From Arthrobacter sp. RIT-PI-e (GTDB taxonomy: Bacteria; Actinomycetota; Actinomycetes; Actinomycetales; Micrococcaceae): a stretch of 64,000 nt of DNA. Made by a program: the position numbers and the translations under genes. Each line of letters opens with the position of its first letter. Positions within the stretch are counted from its first letter, which is position 1. The stretch covers positions 97,667-161,666 of the forward strand of contig NZ_LGIU01000033.1 of assembly GCF_001187915.1 (NCBI RefSeq). Reading direction: 5' to 3'. This document shows positions 44,427-53,097 of the stretch, in pieces. Under the pieces are notes generated by a model that was given only the letters and a program-made list of their open reading frames with translations, did not search any database and was not told where the DNA came from.

Positions 44427-44460
44427 GACCGCCCCTGCGGATGATTCCGCAGGGGCGGTC
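44427..44460 (-). terminator. Terminator hairpin of the sodium:alanine symporter gene
   Basis: A perfect 15-bp stem (44427-44441 with 44446-44460) and TGAT loop, 44 nt after the symporter stop on the minus strand. G-runs (44481-44497) lie between the stop and the hairpin. Confidence 0.8.
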
Positions 44461-44504
44461 GTCGGACGACGGGTCCGACCGGGGGGGGCGGAGGGGGGGT
44501 GCGG

Positions 44505-46070
44505 CTACTTCCCCGCCCGCATCTCCTCCTCGTCGATGCCGAGGATCTGCAGCTTGCCGCTCCTGCGGTCGGCGAGGTACTCGCGCATCTCCTTCTTGAT
44601 GACCGGGAGCAGGAAGTACACGCCGAGCAGGTTGATGAAGGCGCAGACGAACAGGGCGGCGTCGGCGAAGCTGATGACCTGGCTGAAGGTCAGCACGCAC
44701 CCGGCGACCGTGAAGAACAGGAACACGATCTTGTAGGTGACCTCGGAGACCTTCCCGCGCCCGAAGAGGTGTTCCCAGGCCTTGAGCCCGTAGTAGGACC
44801 ACGTGATCAGGGTGGAGTAGGCGAACAGGATCACCGCGATCGCGAGCACGATGGGGAACCACGGCAGCACGGTGGCGAAGGCGTCGGAGGTGAGGATCAC
44901 GCCGTCCGGCGCGCCACCACCGGCCTGCACCTGGTCGATGCCCGCCTGGAGGCTGGGCGCCCCGGCGATGACGATGGCGAGCGCCGTCATGGTGCAGATG
45001 AGCACCGTGTCCACGAGCGGCTCGTACAGGGCCACGAAGCCCTCACTGACCGGGCGCCGGGTCTTGACCGCGGAGTGGGCGATCGCCGCCGACCCCACGC
45101 CGGCCTCGTTGGAGAAGGACGCACGCTGGAATCCGACGATCATGACGCCGAGGATCCCGCCCGCCACGCCCTGCGGGTTGAAGGCCCCCTCGATGATGCT
45201 CGCGAACGCACCGGGCACCTGCTCGAGGTTCGCGATGATGACGGACAGGCAGGCCAGGACGTAGACGCCGCCCATGGCCGGCACCAGCCGCGAGGTGGTG
45301 GCACCGATGGACTTGATGCCTCCGAGGATGACGATGGCGACGAAGAACGCGAGGACGAGGCCGAAGACGAGAGCAGCCCCGGAACTGCCGAGGAAACCTT
45401 CCTCGCCACCGGTGACGTTCTGCACCTGGGCGAAGGTCTGGTTGGCCTGGAACATGTTGCCGCCGGCCACGCCGAAGATCAGGATCGCGACGGCGAAGGT
45501 CCCAGTGAGGATCTTGCCCGGGACTGTGCCGAGCTTCCGGAAGGCGATCGGGAGGTACTTGAAGGGTCCGCCGCTCACCGAGCCGTCGGCGTGGACCTCG
45601 CGGTACTTCACCCCGAGCGTGCACTCGGCGAACTTCGTGGCCATCCCGATCAGACCCGCGCAGATCATCCAGAAAGTCGCTCCGGGACCACCGAGCGCCA
45701 TCGCCGCGCCCACACCGGCGATGTTGCCGAGTCCCACCGTGCCGGAGAGCGCCGAGGTAAGCGCCTGGAAATGCGTCACCTCACCCGGATCCTCCTTGGA
45801 GGAGTACCGCCCGCGGACCACTTCGTACCCGACCCTGAGACCGCGGAGCTGGGGAACCCCGAAGTAGACGGTGAAGATCAGACCCGCGAGGATGAGCCAG
45901 GCGACCACCGCCGGGAAACCGAAGTCCCCGATCGTGATGGGGAAGAAGACGATGTCGGAGAAGATCTCCGTGGGACGCTCGAATGCATTGTTGATCGTCT
46001 CGTCGATGGTCGCCAGCCATCCGACGTCGTCGTTCATGGCTGCCATGGGTACTGCGGAGGGAAGATGCAT
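44505..46070 (-). CDS. Sodium:alanine symporter family (AGCS) transporter
   Basis: A 521-residue transporter with ten or more membrane segments. The AGCS signature region appears as GNIAGVGAAMALGGPGATFWM, and the EAGVGSAAIAHSAVKT segment is also typical. It brings in alanine or glycine with Na+. The start is uncertain: ATG at 46070 has a G-run directly before it, and ATGs at 46046 and 46037 are possible; none has a good ribosome site. It stands alone. Confidence 0.9.
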   Translation of the reverse strand: MHLPSAVPMAAMNDDVGWLATIDETINNAFERPTEIFSDIVFFPITIGDFGFPAVVAWLILAGLIFTVYFGVPQLRGLRVGYEVVRGRYSSKEDPGEVTHFQALTSALSGTVGLGNIAGVGAAMALGGPGATFWMICAGLIGMATKFAECTLGVKYREVHADGSVSGGPFKYLPIAFRKLGTVPGKILTGTFAVAILIFGVAGGNMFQANQTFAQVQNVTGGEEGFLGSSGAALVFGLVLAFFVAIVILGGIKSIGATTSRLVPAMGGVYVLACLSVIIANLEQVPGAFASIIEGAFNPQGVAGGILGVMIVGFQRASFSNEAGVGSAAIAHSAVKTRRPVSEGFVALYEPLVDTVLICTMTALAIVIAGAPSLQAGIDQVQAGGGAPDGVILTSDAFATVLPWFPIVLAIAVILFAYSTLITWSYYGLKAWEHLFGRGKVSEVTYKIVFLFFTVAGCVLTFSQVISFADAALFVCAFINLLGVYFLLPVIKKEMREYLADRRSGKLQILGIDEEEMRAGK

Positions 46071-46227
46071 CCCCCCAATAGACCCTGTTTCCGCTGTGAG
46101 CGCAATCACGGGCTGCCCGCACGCCAAGATGTCGCATGCTGGAAACGGGGTCTCGCCGTCCGAGGATGCGGAAGGGTCCCCGTCAGCGGGTAAGCTGGGA
46201 TCGCTGGATCGGGTCCGCCCGGTCCAC

Positions 46228-46304
46228 GCCTCTGTAGCTCAGTAGGATAGAGCGTCCCTCTCCTAAAGGGAAGGTCGTCGGTTCGATTCCGGCCAGGGGC
46301 ACCA
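46228..46304 (+). tRNA. tRNA-Arg (anticodon CCU)
   Basis: A complete cloverleaf of 77 bases including the encoded CCA end (46302-46304). The acceptor stem GCCTCTG pairs with CAGGGGC; the anticodon stem TCCCT/AGGGA holds the loop CTCCTAA, giving anticodon CCT; the T arm reads GTCGG-TTCGATT-CCGGC. It decodes AGG. Confidence 0.95.
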
Positions 46305-46374
46305 TCGCGTCCTGCAGCGATGCGCGCGGCACACGGCATGCCGGTCCCGACCACCTCCGAGCAGAGAAGGCTCC

Positions 46375-46815
46375 ATGCCTGACCGACAGCTCATCACGGT
46401 CACGGCGCTGTGCCTGCTCGATCCCCTTCATCGCCTCCTCCTGGTCCGGAAGCGCGGTACGGCGGTCTTCATGCAGCCCGGCGGGAAACCAGAGCCGGGC
46501 GAGTCTCCGGCCGCCACCGGGGTGCGTGAGCTCTTCGAGGAACTCGGTCTCGTGGTGGCGCCGGAGGACCTCGTGCCGCTGGGCACCTGGACCGGCCGCG
46601 CAGCCAACGAGGCGGATGCACGATTGCACGCAACCGTGTTCCTGTGCCCCCTCACGGCTCCGCCCGAGCCACGGGCCGAGATCGAGGAGATCGACTGGCT
46701 GGAGCTCGATCGGACGTCGCGACGGGAGGACCTCGCGCCACTGCTGACCGAGTTCGTCGTCCCCCTCCTACGCGTCCGGTCCGGGGACCCGGGCCCGTCC
46801 TGCCGGGACTCCTAG
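46375..46815 (+). CDS. Nudix hydrolase
   Basis: A 146-residue MutT-like protein. The Nudix box is seen as GGKPEPGESPAATGVRELFE followed by ELGL (residues 40-63), with the catalytic Glu residues. The VTALCLLDPLHRLLLVRKRG start is typical. It hydrolyses a nucleoside diphosphate linked to another group; substrate unknown. Its last 4 bases overlap the end of the convergent ABC gene. Confidence 0.92.
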   Translation: MPDRQLITVTALCLLDPLHRLLLVRKRGTAVFMQPGGKPEPGESPAATGVRELFEELGLVVAPEDLVPLGTWTGRAANEADARLHATVFLCPLTAPPEPRAEIEEIDWLELDRTSRREDLAPLLTEFVVPLLRVRSGDPGPSCRDS

Positions 46816-48716
46816 CCGCGCTGCAGGGCCTCGGGCGCCTCCACCGCGCCGGACTGCTGCGGCGCGAACTGCGTGCGGTGCAGCTCCTCGTAGCGTCCGG
46901 CGAGCACCAGCAGCTCCTCGTGCGTGCCACGCTCCACGATCCGGCCGTCCTCGATCACGAGGATCTGGTCCGCACTGCGGATGGTGGAGAGCCGGTGGGC
47001 GATCACCATCGCCGTGCGTCCCTCGAGGGCCTCGCTCAACGCCGCCTGCACGGCGGCCTCCGACGTCGAGTCCAGGGCCGCCGTCGCCTCGTCGAGGATC
47101 ACCACGCGGGGTTGGGCGAGGAGCAGACGCGCGATGGTCATGCGCTGGCGCTCCCCGCCGGAGAGGCGGTACCCGCGCTCCCCCACCATGGTGTCCAGCT
47201 GATCCGGCAGCGAGCGGATGAGCGGCTCCAGCCGGGCGCGGCGGACGGCGTCCCACACCTCGTCGTCCGTCGCATCCGGCCGCGCGAGCCGGAGATTGGT
47301 GAGGATCGTCTCGTGGAACAGGTGGCCGTCCTGCGTCACCATCCCGAGGGTCTGCCGCATCCCCGCGAAGGTCAGGTCCCGGACGTCGCGCCCCGCGAGG
47401 CGTACGGCTCCGGAGTCCACGTCGTACAGGCGTGAGAGCAGCTGGGCGATGGTGGACTTGCCGGCGCCGGAGGATCCCACCAGTGCCACGGTCTGGCCCG
47501 GTTCGATGCGGAAGGACATCCCGTGCACCACCTCCTCCCCACCGCGGGTGTCGAGGGTGGCCACCTCCTCGAGCGAGGCGAGGGAGACCTTGTCAGCGGA
47601 CGGGTACCCGAAGCGGACGTCGTCGAACTCCACGGACACCGGGCCCGGCGGCACGGTTCCGGCGTCGGGCTTCTCCTGGATGAGGGGCTCGAGGTCCAGC
47701 ACCTCGAACACGCGCTCGAAGCTGACCACGGCACTCATGATCTCCACGCGTGCGTTCGCGAGGCTGGTCAGCGGGGCGTAGAGGCGGGTCAGCAGCAGGG
47801 CGAGCGTGACCACGTCGCCGGTGTCCAGCTGCCCGCGGAGCGCCAGGAAACCGCCCAGTCCGTACACCAGCGCGAGCGCGAGGGCGGAGACGAGCATCAG
47901 GGCCGTGAAGAAGACGAACTGCAGCATCGCGGTGCGTACCCCGATGTCGCGGACCCGGGCGGCGCGGACCCGGAACTCCTCGGCCTCCTCGTCGGGGCGG
48001 CCGAAGAGCTTCACGAGGGTGGCACCGGGTGCCGAGAAACGCTCGGTCATCTGCGTGCTCATGGCGGAGTTGTGGTCCGCGGCCTCGCGGCGCAGTGCGG
48101 CCAGGCGGGTGCCCATGCGGCGGGCCGGGACGAGGAAGATCGGCAGCATGACCACGGCGAGCACGGTGACCAGCCAGGACGTGCTCAGCATGACCGCGAG
48201 GGTGAGGATCAGCGCCACGAGGTTGGTGACCACCCCGGAGAGCGTGCCACTGAAGGCCTGCTGCGCGCCGATCACGTCGTTGTTCAGCCGGCTCACCAGG
48301 GCGCCGGTCCGGGTGCGGGTGAAGAACGCGATGGGCATCTTCTGCACGTGGTTGAACACGGCGGTGCGGAGGTCGAGGATCACACCCTCGCCGATGCGGG
48401 CGGAGTACCAGCGGGTCACGAGGGACACGGCGGCGTCGGCGACGGCCACGAGGGCGATGACGACGGCGAGCCACACCACGGTGCGCACCTCGCCGTTCGC
48501 CACGATCACGTTCACCACCCGGCCGGCGAGCACGGGGGTGGCCACGGCCAGGAAGGCGCCGACCACGGAGAGCAGGATGAAGAGGATCAGCTTGGACCTG
48601 TAGGGCTCCGCGAAGGCGAGGATCCGGCGTACGGACTCCCTCGAGAACCCCTGCTTGCGGTCCTTCGCGGTCGAGATCTTGTACAGCGAGCTCCAGGCCG
48701 CGCCTTCCATGCTCAT
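46812..48716 (-). CDS. ABC transporter, fused permease and ATPase (MsbA/LmrA-like exporter)
   Basis: A 634-residue half-transporter. A six-helix membrane domain (residues 35-330) is followed by an ATPase domain with Walker A GSSGAGKST near 420, the signature LSGGERQRM and Walker B VVILDEATAALD, with a His switch (IAHRLST). It acts as a homodimer exporting a lipid, drug or peptide; the cargo is unknown. The ATG at 48716 follows AGGAGGAG. Confidence 0.93.
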   Translation of the reverse strand: MSMEGAAWSSLYKISTAKDRKQGFSRESVRRILAFAEPYRSKLILFILLSVVGAFLAVATPVLAGRVVNVIVANGEVRTVVWLAVVIALVAVADAAVSLVTRWYSARIGEGVILDLRTAVFNHVQKMPIAFFTRTRTGALVSRLNNDVIGAQQAFSGTLSGVVTNLVALILTLAVMLSTSWLVTVLAVVMLPIFLVPARRMGTRLAALRREAADHNSAMSTQMTERFSAPGATLVKLFGRPDEEAEEFRVRAARVRDIGVRTAMLQFVFFTALMLVSALALALVYGLGGFLALRGQLDTGDVVTLALLLTRLYAPLTSLANARVEIMSAVVSFERVFEVLDLEPLIQEKPDAGTVPPGPVSVEFDDVRFGYPSADKVSLASLEEVATLDTRGGEEVVHGMSFRIEPGQTVALVGSSGAGKSTIAQLLSRLYDVDSGAVRLAGRDVRDLTFAGMRQTLGMVTQDGHLFHETILTNLRLARPDATDDEVWDAVRRARLEPLIRSLPDQLDTMVGERGYRLSGGERQRMTIARLLLAQPRVVILDEATAALDSTSEAAVQAALSEALEGRTAMVIAHRLSTIRSADQILVIEDGRIVERGTHEELLVLAGRYEELHRTQFAPQQSGAVEAPEALQRG

Positions 48717-48806
48717 GGCGACTCCTCCTGTTGATGCCGTTCCCAGCTTAGGCGGCGCCACCCCCTGTTACCGACGCACGACGATCGACGACGTCGTCGG
48801 ATCCGG

Positions 48807-49142
48807 CTACCCCGTTCTGCGCGTGCGGCGCCCCTCGTCCTCCGGCAGGTGCACCGCGAGGAGCGCCGTCAGCGCCTCGCGGTGGCGTGCATAGGCCTTG
48901 CGTCCGGCGCCCGTGACGGCATAGCTGGTGGAGCTGCCGCGGCCGTGGCCGCTCTTGCGGACGGCGACGTACCCGGCGTCGGCGAGGGCACTCATGTGCT
49001 TGGAGAGGTCGGAGTCGCCGAGCCCGAGGTGGTCCCGCAGGAACGTGAAGTCGCACGAGGTGCTCGCGCCCACCATGGCGATCGCGGCCAGCCGCTTGGG
49101 CGGGTTGAGAACGGGGTCGAGCCCGTCCAGCGGTGAACTCAT
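48807..49142 (-). CDS. Winged-helix transcriptional regulator
   Basis: A 111-residue regulator of the short single-domain type: PPKRLAAIAMVGASTSCDFT, a recognition helix with GLGDSDLSKHMSALADAGYV and a basic wing (RKSGHGRGSSTSY). It resembles regulators annotated as MarR/ArsR-like 'HTH_27'. The ATG overlaps the stop of the upstream membrane-protein gene by 4 bp, so the pair is co-translated. A dyad at the operon start may be its operator (autoregulation, inference). Confidence 0.87.
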   Translation of the reverse strand: MSSPLDGLDPVLNPPKRLAAIAMVGASTSCDFTFLRDHLGLGDSDLSKHMSALADAGYVAVRKSGHGRGSSTSYAVTGAGRKAYARHREALTALLAVHLPEDEGRRTRRTG

Positions 49143-49597
49143 GCCAGCCGCCGCCGGAGCCGCGCCGCAGCCGCCGGGTACAACCGGAACTCGTACGACC
49201 ACACCACGGCGAGCGAGGTGAGGAAGATCGCGAGCAGCCCGCCGGGTGCCCCCGTCAGCTGCCACACTATCGTGGAGACCAGCACGACGGCGAGCGCCAG
49301 GAGGAGCAGGACACCGAAGACCCGCCTGATCTCCACGGGGGCACCGTCCATCGACGGCCAGGTGCCGAAACGCCGCCGGAGCACCATGGTGAGCGCCAGG
49401 AAGGCGCCGACAGCGAGCACGAGCAGTCCCATCCCCAGTACCAGCCTGCCCGTCATCAGCAGCGGGAAGGTCCCGGCGATCGCGGTGAAGTAGGCGGCCA
49501 TGGCGAACGGGTACCAGGCGGGGGTGTCATAGCGGTAGGTGTACGGGGCTGCCGCTGCACGGTCTGCGGCGCGTAGGACGGCGTCTATGTTTTCCAT
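49139..49597 (-). CDS. Small membrane protein co-transcribed with the regulator
   Basis: A 152-residue protein with about four membrane segments (AMAAYFTAIAGTFPLLM, LVLGMGLLVLAVGAFLAL, VFGVLLLLALAVVLVSTIV, GGLLAIFLTSLAVVW). No family is recognised. The start is set at ATG 49597; ATG 49609 is possible. There is no ribosome site; a TTGTGA and CATGCT pair 17 bp apart would start transcription within a base or two of 49597, so the message may be leaderless. It overlaps the regulator gene by 4 bp. Confidence 0.7.
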   Translation of the reverse strand: MENIDAVLRAADRAAAAPYTYRYDTPAWYPFAMAAYFTAIAGTFPLLMTGRLVLGMGLLVLAVGAFLALTMVLRRRFGTWPSMDGAPVEIRRVFGVLLLLALAVVLVSTIVWQLTGAPGGLLAIFLTSLAVVWSYEFRLYPAAAARLRRRLA

Positions 49598-49642
49598 AAT
49601 GGAAAGCATGCACCGGACCGAGAACTTTCACAAGAGGAAAGT
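49591..49642. promoter_or_regulatory. Dyads at the start of the regulator operon
   Basis: TTTCCATAATGGAAA (49591-49605) is a perfect 15-bp palindrome overlapping the start codon of the membrane-protein gene. A second dyad, ACTTTC-N7-GAAAGT, lies at 49624-49642 over the presumed -35 region. Two operators flanking the promoter would suit autoregulation by the winged-helix protein encoded downstream. Confidence 0.5.
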
Positions 49643-49748
49643 GTCGATGATGGGCGCGCAACACTTCGGAACAATAAGTGGGTGCGCCGGTGTTGATGCC
49701 GGTAGTGTTCGACCCCGCCCTCCCGGAACCCTGATCGAAGGAATGCCC

Positions 49749-50558
49749 ATGAACCGCCGTCTGACCCTCATCGGTGCCGCTGCCGCCCTGACCCTCGCCC
49801 TCTCCGCCTGCGGATCCGACTCCTCCGGCTCGTCCGGCTCCTCCGACGACGCCTCCGCGCTGCAGCAGGTCCAGGACTCCGGCGTCCTGACCGTCGGCAC
49901 CGAGGGTACCTACCGCCCCTTCAGCTTCCACGAGGACGGCAGCGGCGAGCTCACCGGGTACGACGTCGAGGTCATCACCGCCGTGGCCGAGAAGATGGGC
50001 GTGGAGGCCGAGTTCCAGGAGACCCAGTGGGACGCGATCTTCGCCGGTCTGGAGGCGGGTCGCTTCGACGTCATCGCGAACCAGGTGTCCATCACGGACG
50101 AGCGTCGTGAGGCCTACGACTTCTCAGAGCCGTACACCGTGAGCTCCGGCGTGATCGTGACCAGGGCCGACAACACCGACATCTCCTCCTTCGCGGACCT
50201 CGACGGCAAGACGACGGCGCAGTCCCTCACGAGCAACTGGAACGAGCTCGCGACGGAGAGCGGCGCGAACGTGGAGGCGGTGGAGGGGTGGGCGCAGTCG
50301 ATCACCCTTCTGGAGCAGGGCCGCGTGGATGCCACCATCAACGACGAGCTGACCTACCTCGACTACCAGAAGACCAACGACAACCCGGGCATCAAGATCG
50401 CCGCGACCACCGACGAGAACTCCGAGAGCGCCGTGGCCGTGCGCAAGGGCAGCGACGACCTCGTGGACGCCATCGACACCGCTCTCGACGAGCTCCGAGC
50501 GGACGGCACCCTCGCCGAGCTCTCCGAGAAGTACTTCGGCGCCGACGTCAGCCAGTGA
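49749..50558 (+). CDS. Amino-acid ABC transporter substrate-binding lipoprotein, cystine-type
   Basis: A 269-residue lipoprotein with signal and lipobox LALSACGS. The mature protein matches FliY/TcyJ-type cystine binders: GVLTVGTEGTYRPFSFHEDG, then YDVEVITAVAEKMGVEAEF, FDVIANQVSITDERREAYDFSEPYT and the end SEKYFGADVSQ. The ATG at 49749 lies 6 nt after GAAGGA; the ATG at 49743 directly abuts that site. It captures cystine (or a similar amino acid) for the permease and ATPase encoded next. Confidence 0.92.
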   Translation: MNRRLTLIGAAAALTLALSACGSDSSGSSGSSDDASALQQVQDSGVLTVGTEGTYRPFSFHEDGSGELTGYDVEVITAVAEKMGVEAEFQETQWDAIFAGLEAGRFDVIANQVSITDERREAYDFSEPYTVSSGVIVTRADNTDISSFADLDGKTTAQSLTSNWNELATESGANVEAVEGWAQSITLLEQGRVDATINDELTYLDYQKTNDNPGIKIAATTDENSESAVAVRKGSDDLVDAIDTALDELRADGTLAELSEKYFGADVSQ

Positions 50559-50620
50559 CCCCGCAGCACCCCGGGGCCGTCACACTCGGGCCGCAGGCCC
50601 CGTGCGGGAGGGACTGACCG

Positions 50621-51280
50621 ATGGACTGGGAGCTTGTACGGACCTCCTTCTGGCCCATGCTCTCGGGCACGCTGACGGCCACCATCCCACTGGCGCTCAC
50701 GTCCTTCGTGTTCGGGCTCGCCCTGGCCCTGGTCCTCGCGATGATGCGCATCAGCGGGCAGCCGATCCTCTCGGGGATCGCCCGCTTCTACGTCTCGGTG
50801 ATCCGCGGCACCCCGCTGCTGGTGCAGCTGTTCGTGATCTTCTACGGGCTCCCGTCCGTCGGCCTGACGATCGATCCGTGGCCCAGCGCCATCATCGCCT
50901 TCTCGCTGAACGTCGGGGGGTACGCGGCCGAGGTCGTTCGCGCGGCGATCCTGTCCGTACCCAAGGGGCAGTGGGAGGCCGGGCACACCATCGGCATGTC
51001 ACGCACCCTCACCCTGCGCCGGGTCATCCTCCCGCAGGCAGCCCGGGTCTCCGTGCCTCCGCTGTCCAACACCTTCATCAGCCTGGTGAAGGACACGTCC
51101 CTGGCCTCGGTGGTCCTCGTGACCGAGCTGTTCCGCGTGGCGCAGCAGATCGCCTCCTCCTCGCAGCAGTTCCTGCTCATCTACATGGAGGCGGCCGCCA
51201 TCTACTGGGTGTTCTGCCTCGTCCTGTCCAGCGGCCAGTCCGCGCTCGAGAAGAGATTGGACCGCTATGTCGCCCGCTGA
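50621..51280 (+). CDS. Amino-acid ABC transporter permease
   Basis: A 219-residue membrane protein of the HisMQ type, five or so membrane helices, with the coupling loop AEVVRAAILSVPKGQWEAGH and the RGTPLLVQLFVIFYGLP segment. It forms the membrane channel of the cystine-type importer. It overlaps the ATPase gene by 14 bp. Confidence 0.94.
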   Translation: MDWELVRTSFWPMLSGTLTATIPLALTSFVFGLALALVLAMMRISGQPILSGIARFYVSVIRGTPLLVQLFVIFYGLPSVGLTIDPWPSAIIAFSLNVGGYAAEVVRAAILSVPKGQWEAGHTIGMSRTLTLRRVILPQAARVSVPPLSNTFISLVKDTSLASVVLVTELFRVAQQIASSSQQFLLIYMEAAAIYWVFCLVLSSGQSALEKRLDRYVAR

Positions 51281-52031
51281 TCCCCTGCTCACCGTCACCG
51301 GACTGCAGAAGTCCTTCGGCGACACCCAGGTCCTGAAGTCCATCGACCTGCAGCTGGAGAGCGGCACGGTGGTGGCGCTCGTCGGCCCGTCGGGGTCCGG
51401 GAAGACCACCGTGCTGCGGTGCCTGAACGGCCTCGAGACGCCCGACGGCGGGACCGTCGCCTTCGCCGGCGGTCCGTCGGTGGACTTCGGGGGCAGGGTG
51501 ACCAGGAAGCAGGTGCTGTCCCTCCGGGACCGCAGCGCCATGGTGTTCCAGAACTACAACCTCTTCCCGCACATGACGGTGCTCGAGAACATCATCGAGG
51601 GCCCGGTGCAGGTCCAGAAGCGGCCGCGCAAGGAGGCCGTGGCCGACGCCGAGCGGCTCCTGGAGCGCGTGGGTCTCGCCGCGAAACGCCACGACCACCC
51701 CTTCAACCTCTCCGGCGGTCAGCAGCAGCGCGTGGGGATCGTCCGTGCGCTGGCGCTGCAGCCGGACCTGCTGCTCTTCGACGAGCCCACCTCGGCCCTG
51801 GACCCCGAGCTGGTGGGCGAGGTGCTCACCGTGATCAAGGAGCTCGCCGAGGAGAAGTGGACCATGGTGATCGTCACCCACGAACTCGCCTTCGCGCGCG
51901 AGGTGGCGGACGAGGTGGTGTTCATGGACGGTGGCGTCGTCGTGGAGCACGGGCACCCGGACCAGGTGCTGCGCGCCCCGGGGGGGGCCCGCCCCCGCCG
52001 CTTCGTGCAGCGGCTCCTCAACCCGTTCTAG
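51267..52031 (+). CDS. Amino-acid ABC transporter ATPase
   Basis: A 254-residue GlnQ/TcyC-type ATPase: Walker A GPSGSGKTT, Q loop VFQNYNLFPHMTV, signature LSGGQQQR, Walker B LLLFDEPTSALDPEL and the His switch VTHELAFARE. Near the C-terminus a G-run (51980-51987) gives PGGARPRRF where relatives usually have a hydrophilic segment ending in TRRF; the frame is kept but bases may be misread. Confidence 0.94.
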   Translation: MSPADPLLTVTGLQKSFGDTQVLKSIDLQLESGTVVALVGPSGSGKTTVLRCLNGLETPDGGTVAFAGGPSVDFGGRVTRKQVLSLRDRSAMVFQNYNLFPHMTVLENIIEGPVQVQKRPRKEAVADAERLLERVGLAAKRHDHPFNLSGGQQQRVGIVRALALQPDLLLFDEPTSALDPELVGEVLTVIKELAEEKWTMVIVTHELAFAREVADEVVFMDGGVVVEHGHPDQVLRAPGGARPRRFVQRLLNPF

Positions 52032-52178
52032 GAGCGCGTTGCGCCCGAGGGACCGCCGCGGCGTCGCGTCCGGGTCGTGCGTCAGGTGCGCCCGATCCAC
52101 GGCGTGTCGCCCGGCGACTCGCTCCTGTCCACCGGAACGCGTGCACGACGCCGCACCCGGCTGTGCACGCGGTGGCGC

Positions 52179-53006
52179 TCAGGCCGCGATGCGCTCCGGG
52201 TGCGAGTAGCAGTTCAGGGTGGTGCCGCGGCTGAAGCCCACCAGGGTGAGCCCGGAGTCGTCCGCGAGGTCGGCGGCGAGCGACGACGGCGCGCTGACCG
52301 CGGCCAGGACCGGGATCCCGGCGAGCTGCGCCTTCTGGACCAGCTCGAAGGACGCCCTGCCGGAGACCTGCAGGACGGTGCCCTTCAGGGGGAGCATCCC
52401 CTCCCGGAGCGCCCAGCCCACCACCTTGTCCACGGCGTTGTGCCGGCCCACGTCCTCGCGGAGGCACAGCAGCTCACCGTCCGCGGTGAACAGGCCGGCC
52501 GCGTGCACGCCACCGGTGCGGTCGAAGAGCTTCTGGCTCTCGCGCAACCGGTCCGGCAGGGAGGCGAGGATGCCGAGGTCGATCGACCCCGTGTCGGTGG
52601 TGAGGTCGAACCGGGAGGACTTGCGGACCGCGTCGATCGACGCCGTCCCGCAGATCCCGCACGAGCTCGAGGTGTACACGTGGCGCTCCATGGCGGTGTC
52701 GGGGAGCTCCACCCCCGGGCGGAGCTGTGCCTCCACCACGTTGAAGGTCTGCCGTCCGTCGTCGTCCACGCCCGCGCAGTAGCGCAGGCTCGGCAGCTGG
52801 CCCGGCTCCCACACCACGCCCTCGGAGACGAGGAAACCCGCCACCAGGTCGAAATCGTCGCCCGGGGTGCGCATGGTCACGGTGAACGCACTGCCCCCCA
52901 GACGGATCTCCAACGGTTCCTCACCGGCGAGGACGTCCTCGCGGTGGCCGGTCTGTGCCCCGATGCGGAACTTGGTGATGCGGCGGCGCTGCGTGACCCG
53001 GTTCAT
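52179..53006 (-). CDS. fdhD: Formate dehydrogenase sulfurtransferase FdhD
   Basis: A 275-residue FdhD protein. The active cysteines lie in SSSCGICGTAS near residue 116, and GGVHAAGLF and CLREDVGRHNAVDKVVGWA are conserved family segments. FdhD delivers sulfur to the molybdenum cofactor of formate dehydrogenases. It is divergent from the molybdopterin oxidoreductase gene that it presumably serves. Confidence 0.95.
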   Translation of the reverse strand: MNRVTQRRRITKFRIGAQTGHREDVLAGEEPLEIRLGGSAFTVTMRTPGDDFDLVAGFLVSEGVVWEPGQLPSLRYCAGVDDDGRQTFNVVEAQLRPGVELPDTAMERHVYTSSSCGICGTASIDAVRKSSRFDLTTDTGSIDLGILASLPDRLRESQKLFDRTGGVHAAGLFTADGELLCLREDVGRHNAVDKVVGWALREGMLPLKGTVLQVSGRASFELVQKAQLAGIPVLAAVSAPSSLAADLADDSGLTLVGFSRGTTLNCYSHPERIAA

Positions 53007-53097
53007 TCGACACTCCCTACCTCGGCCCTATCATTGAGGTTAGTTGACTCCAGACACCTTTCGGGACGGTCAACGCCGAGACGAGGAAGTGACGAGC

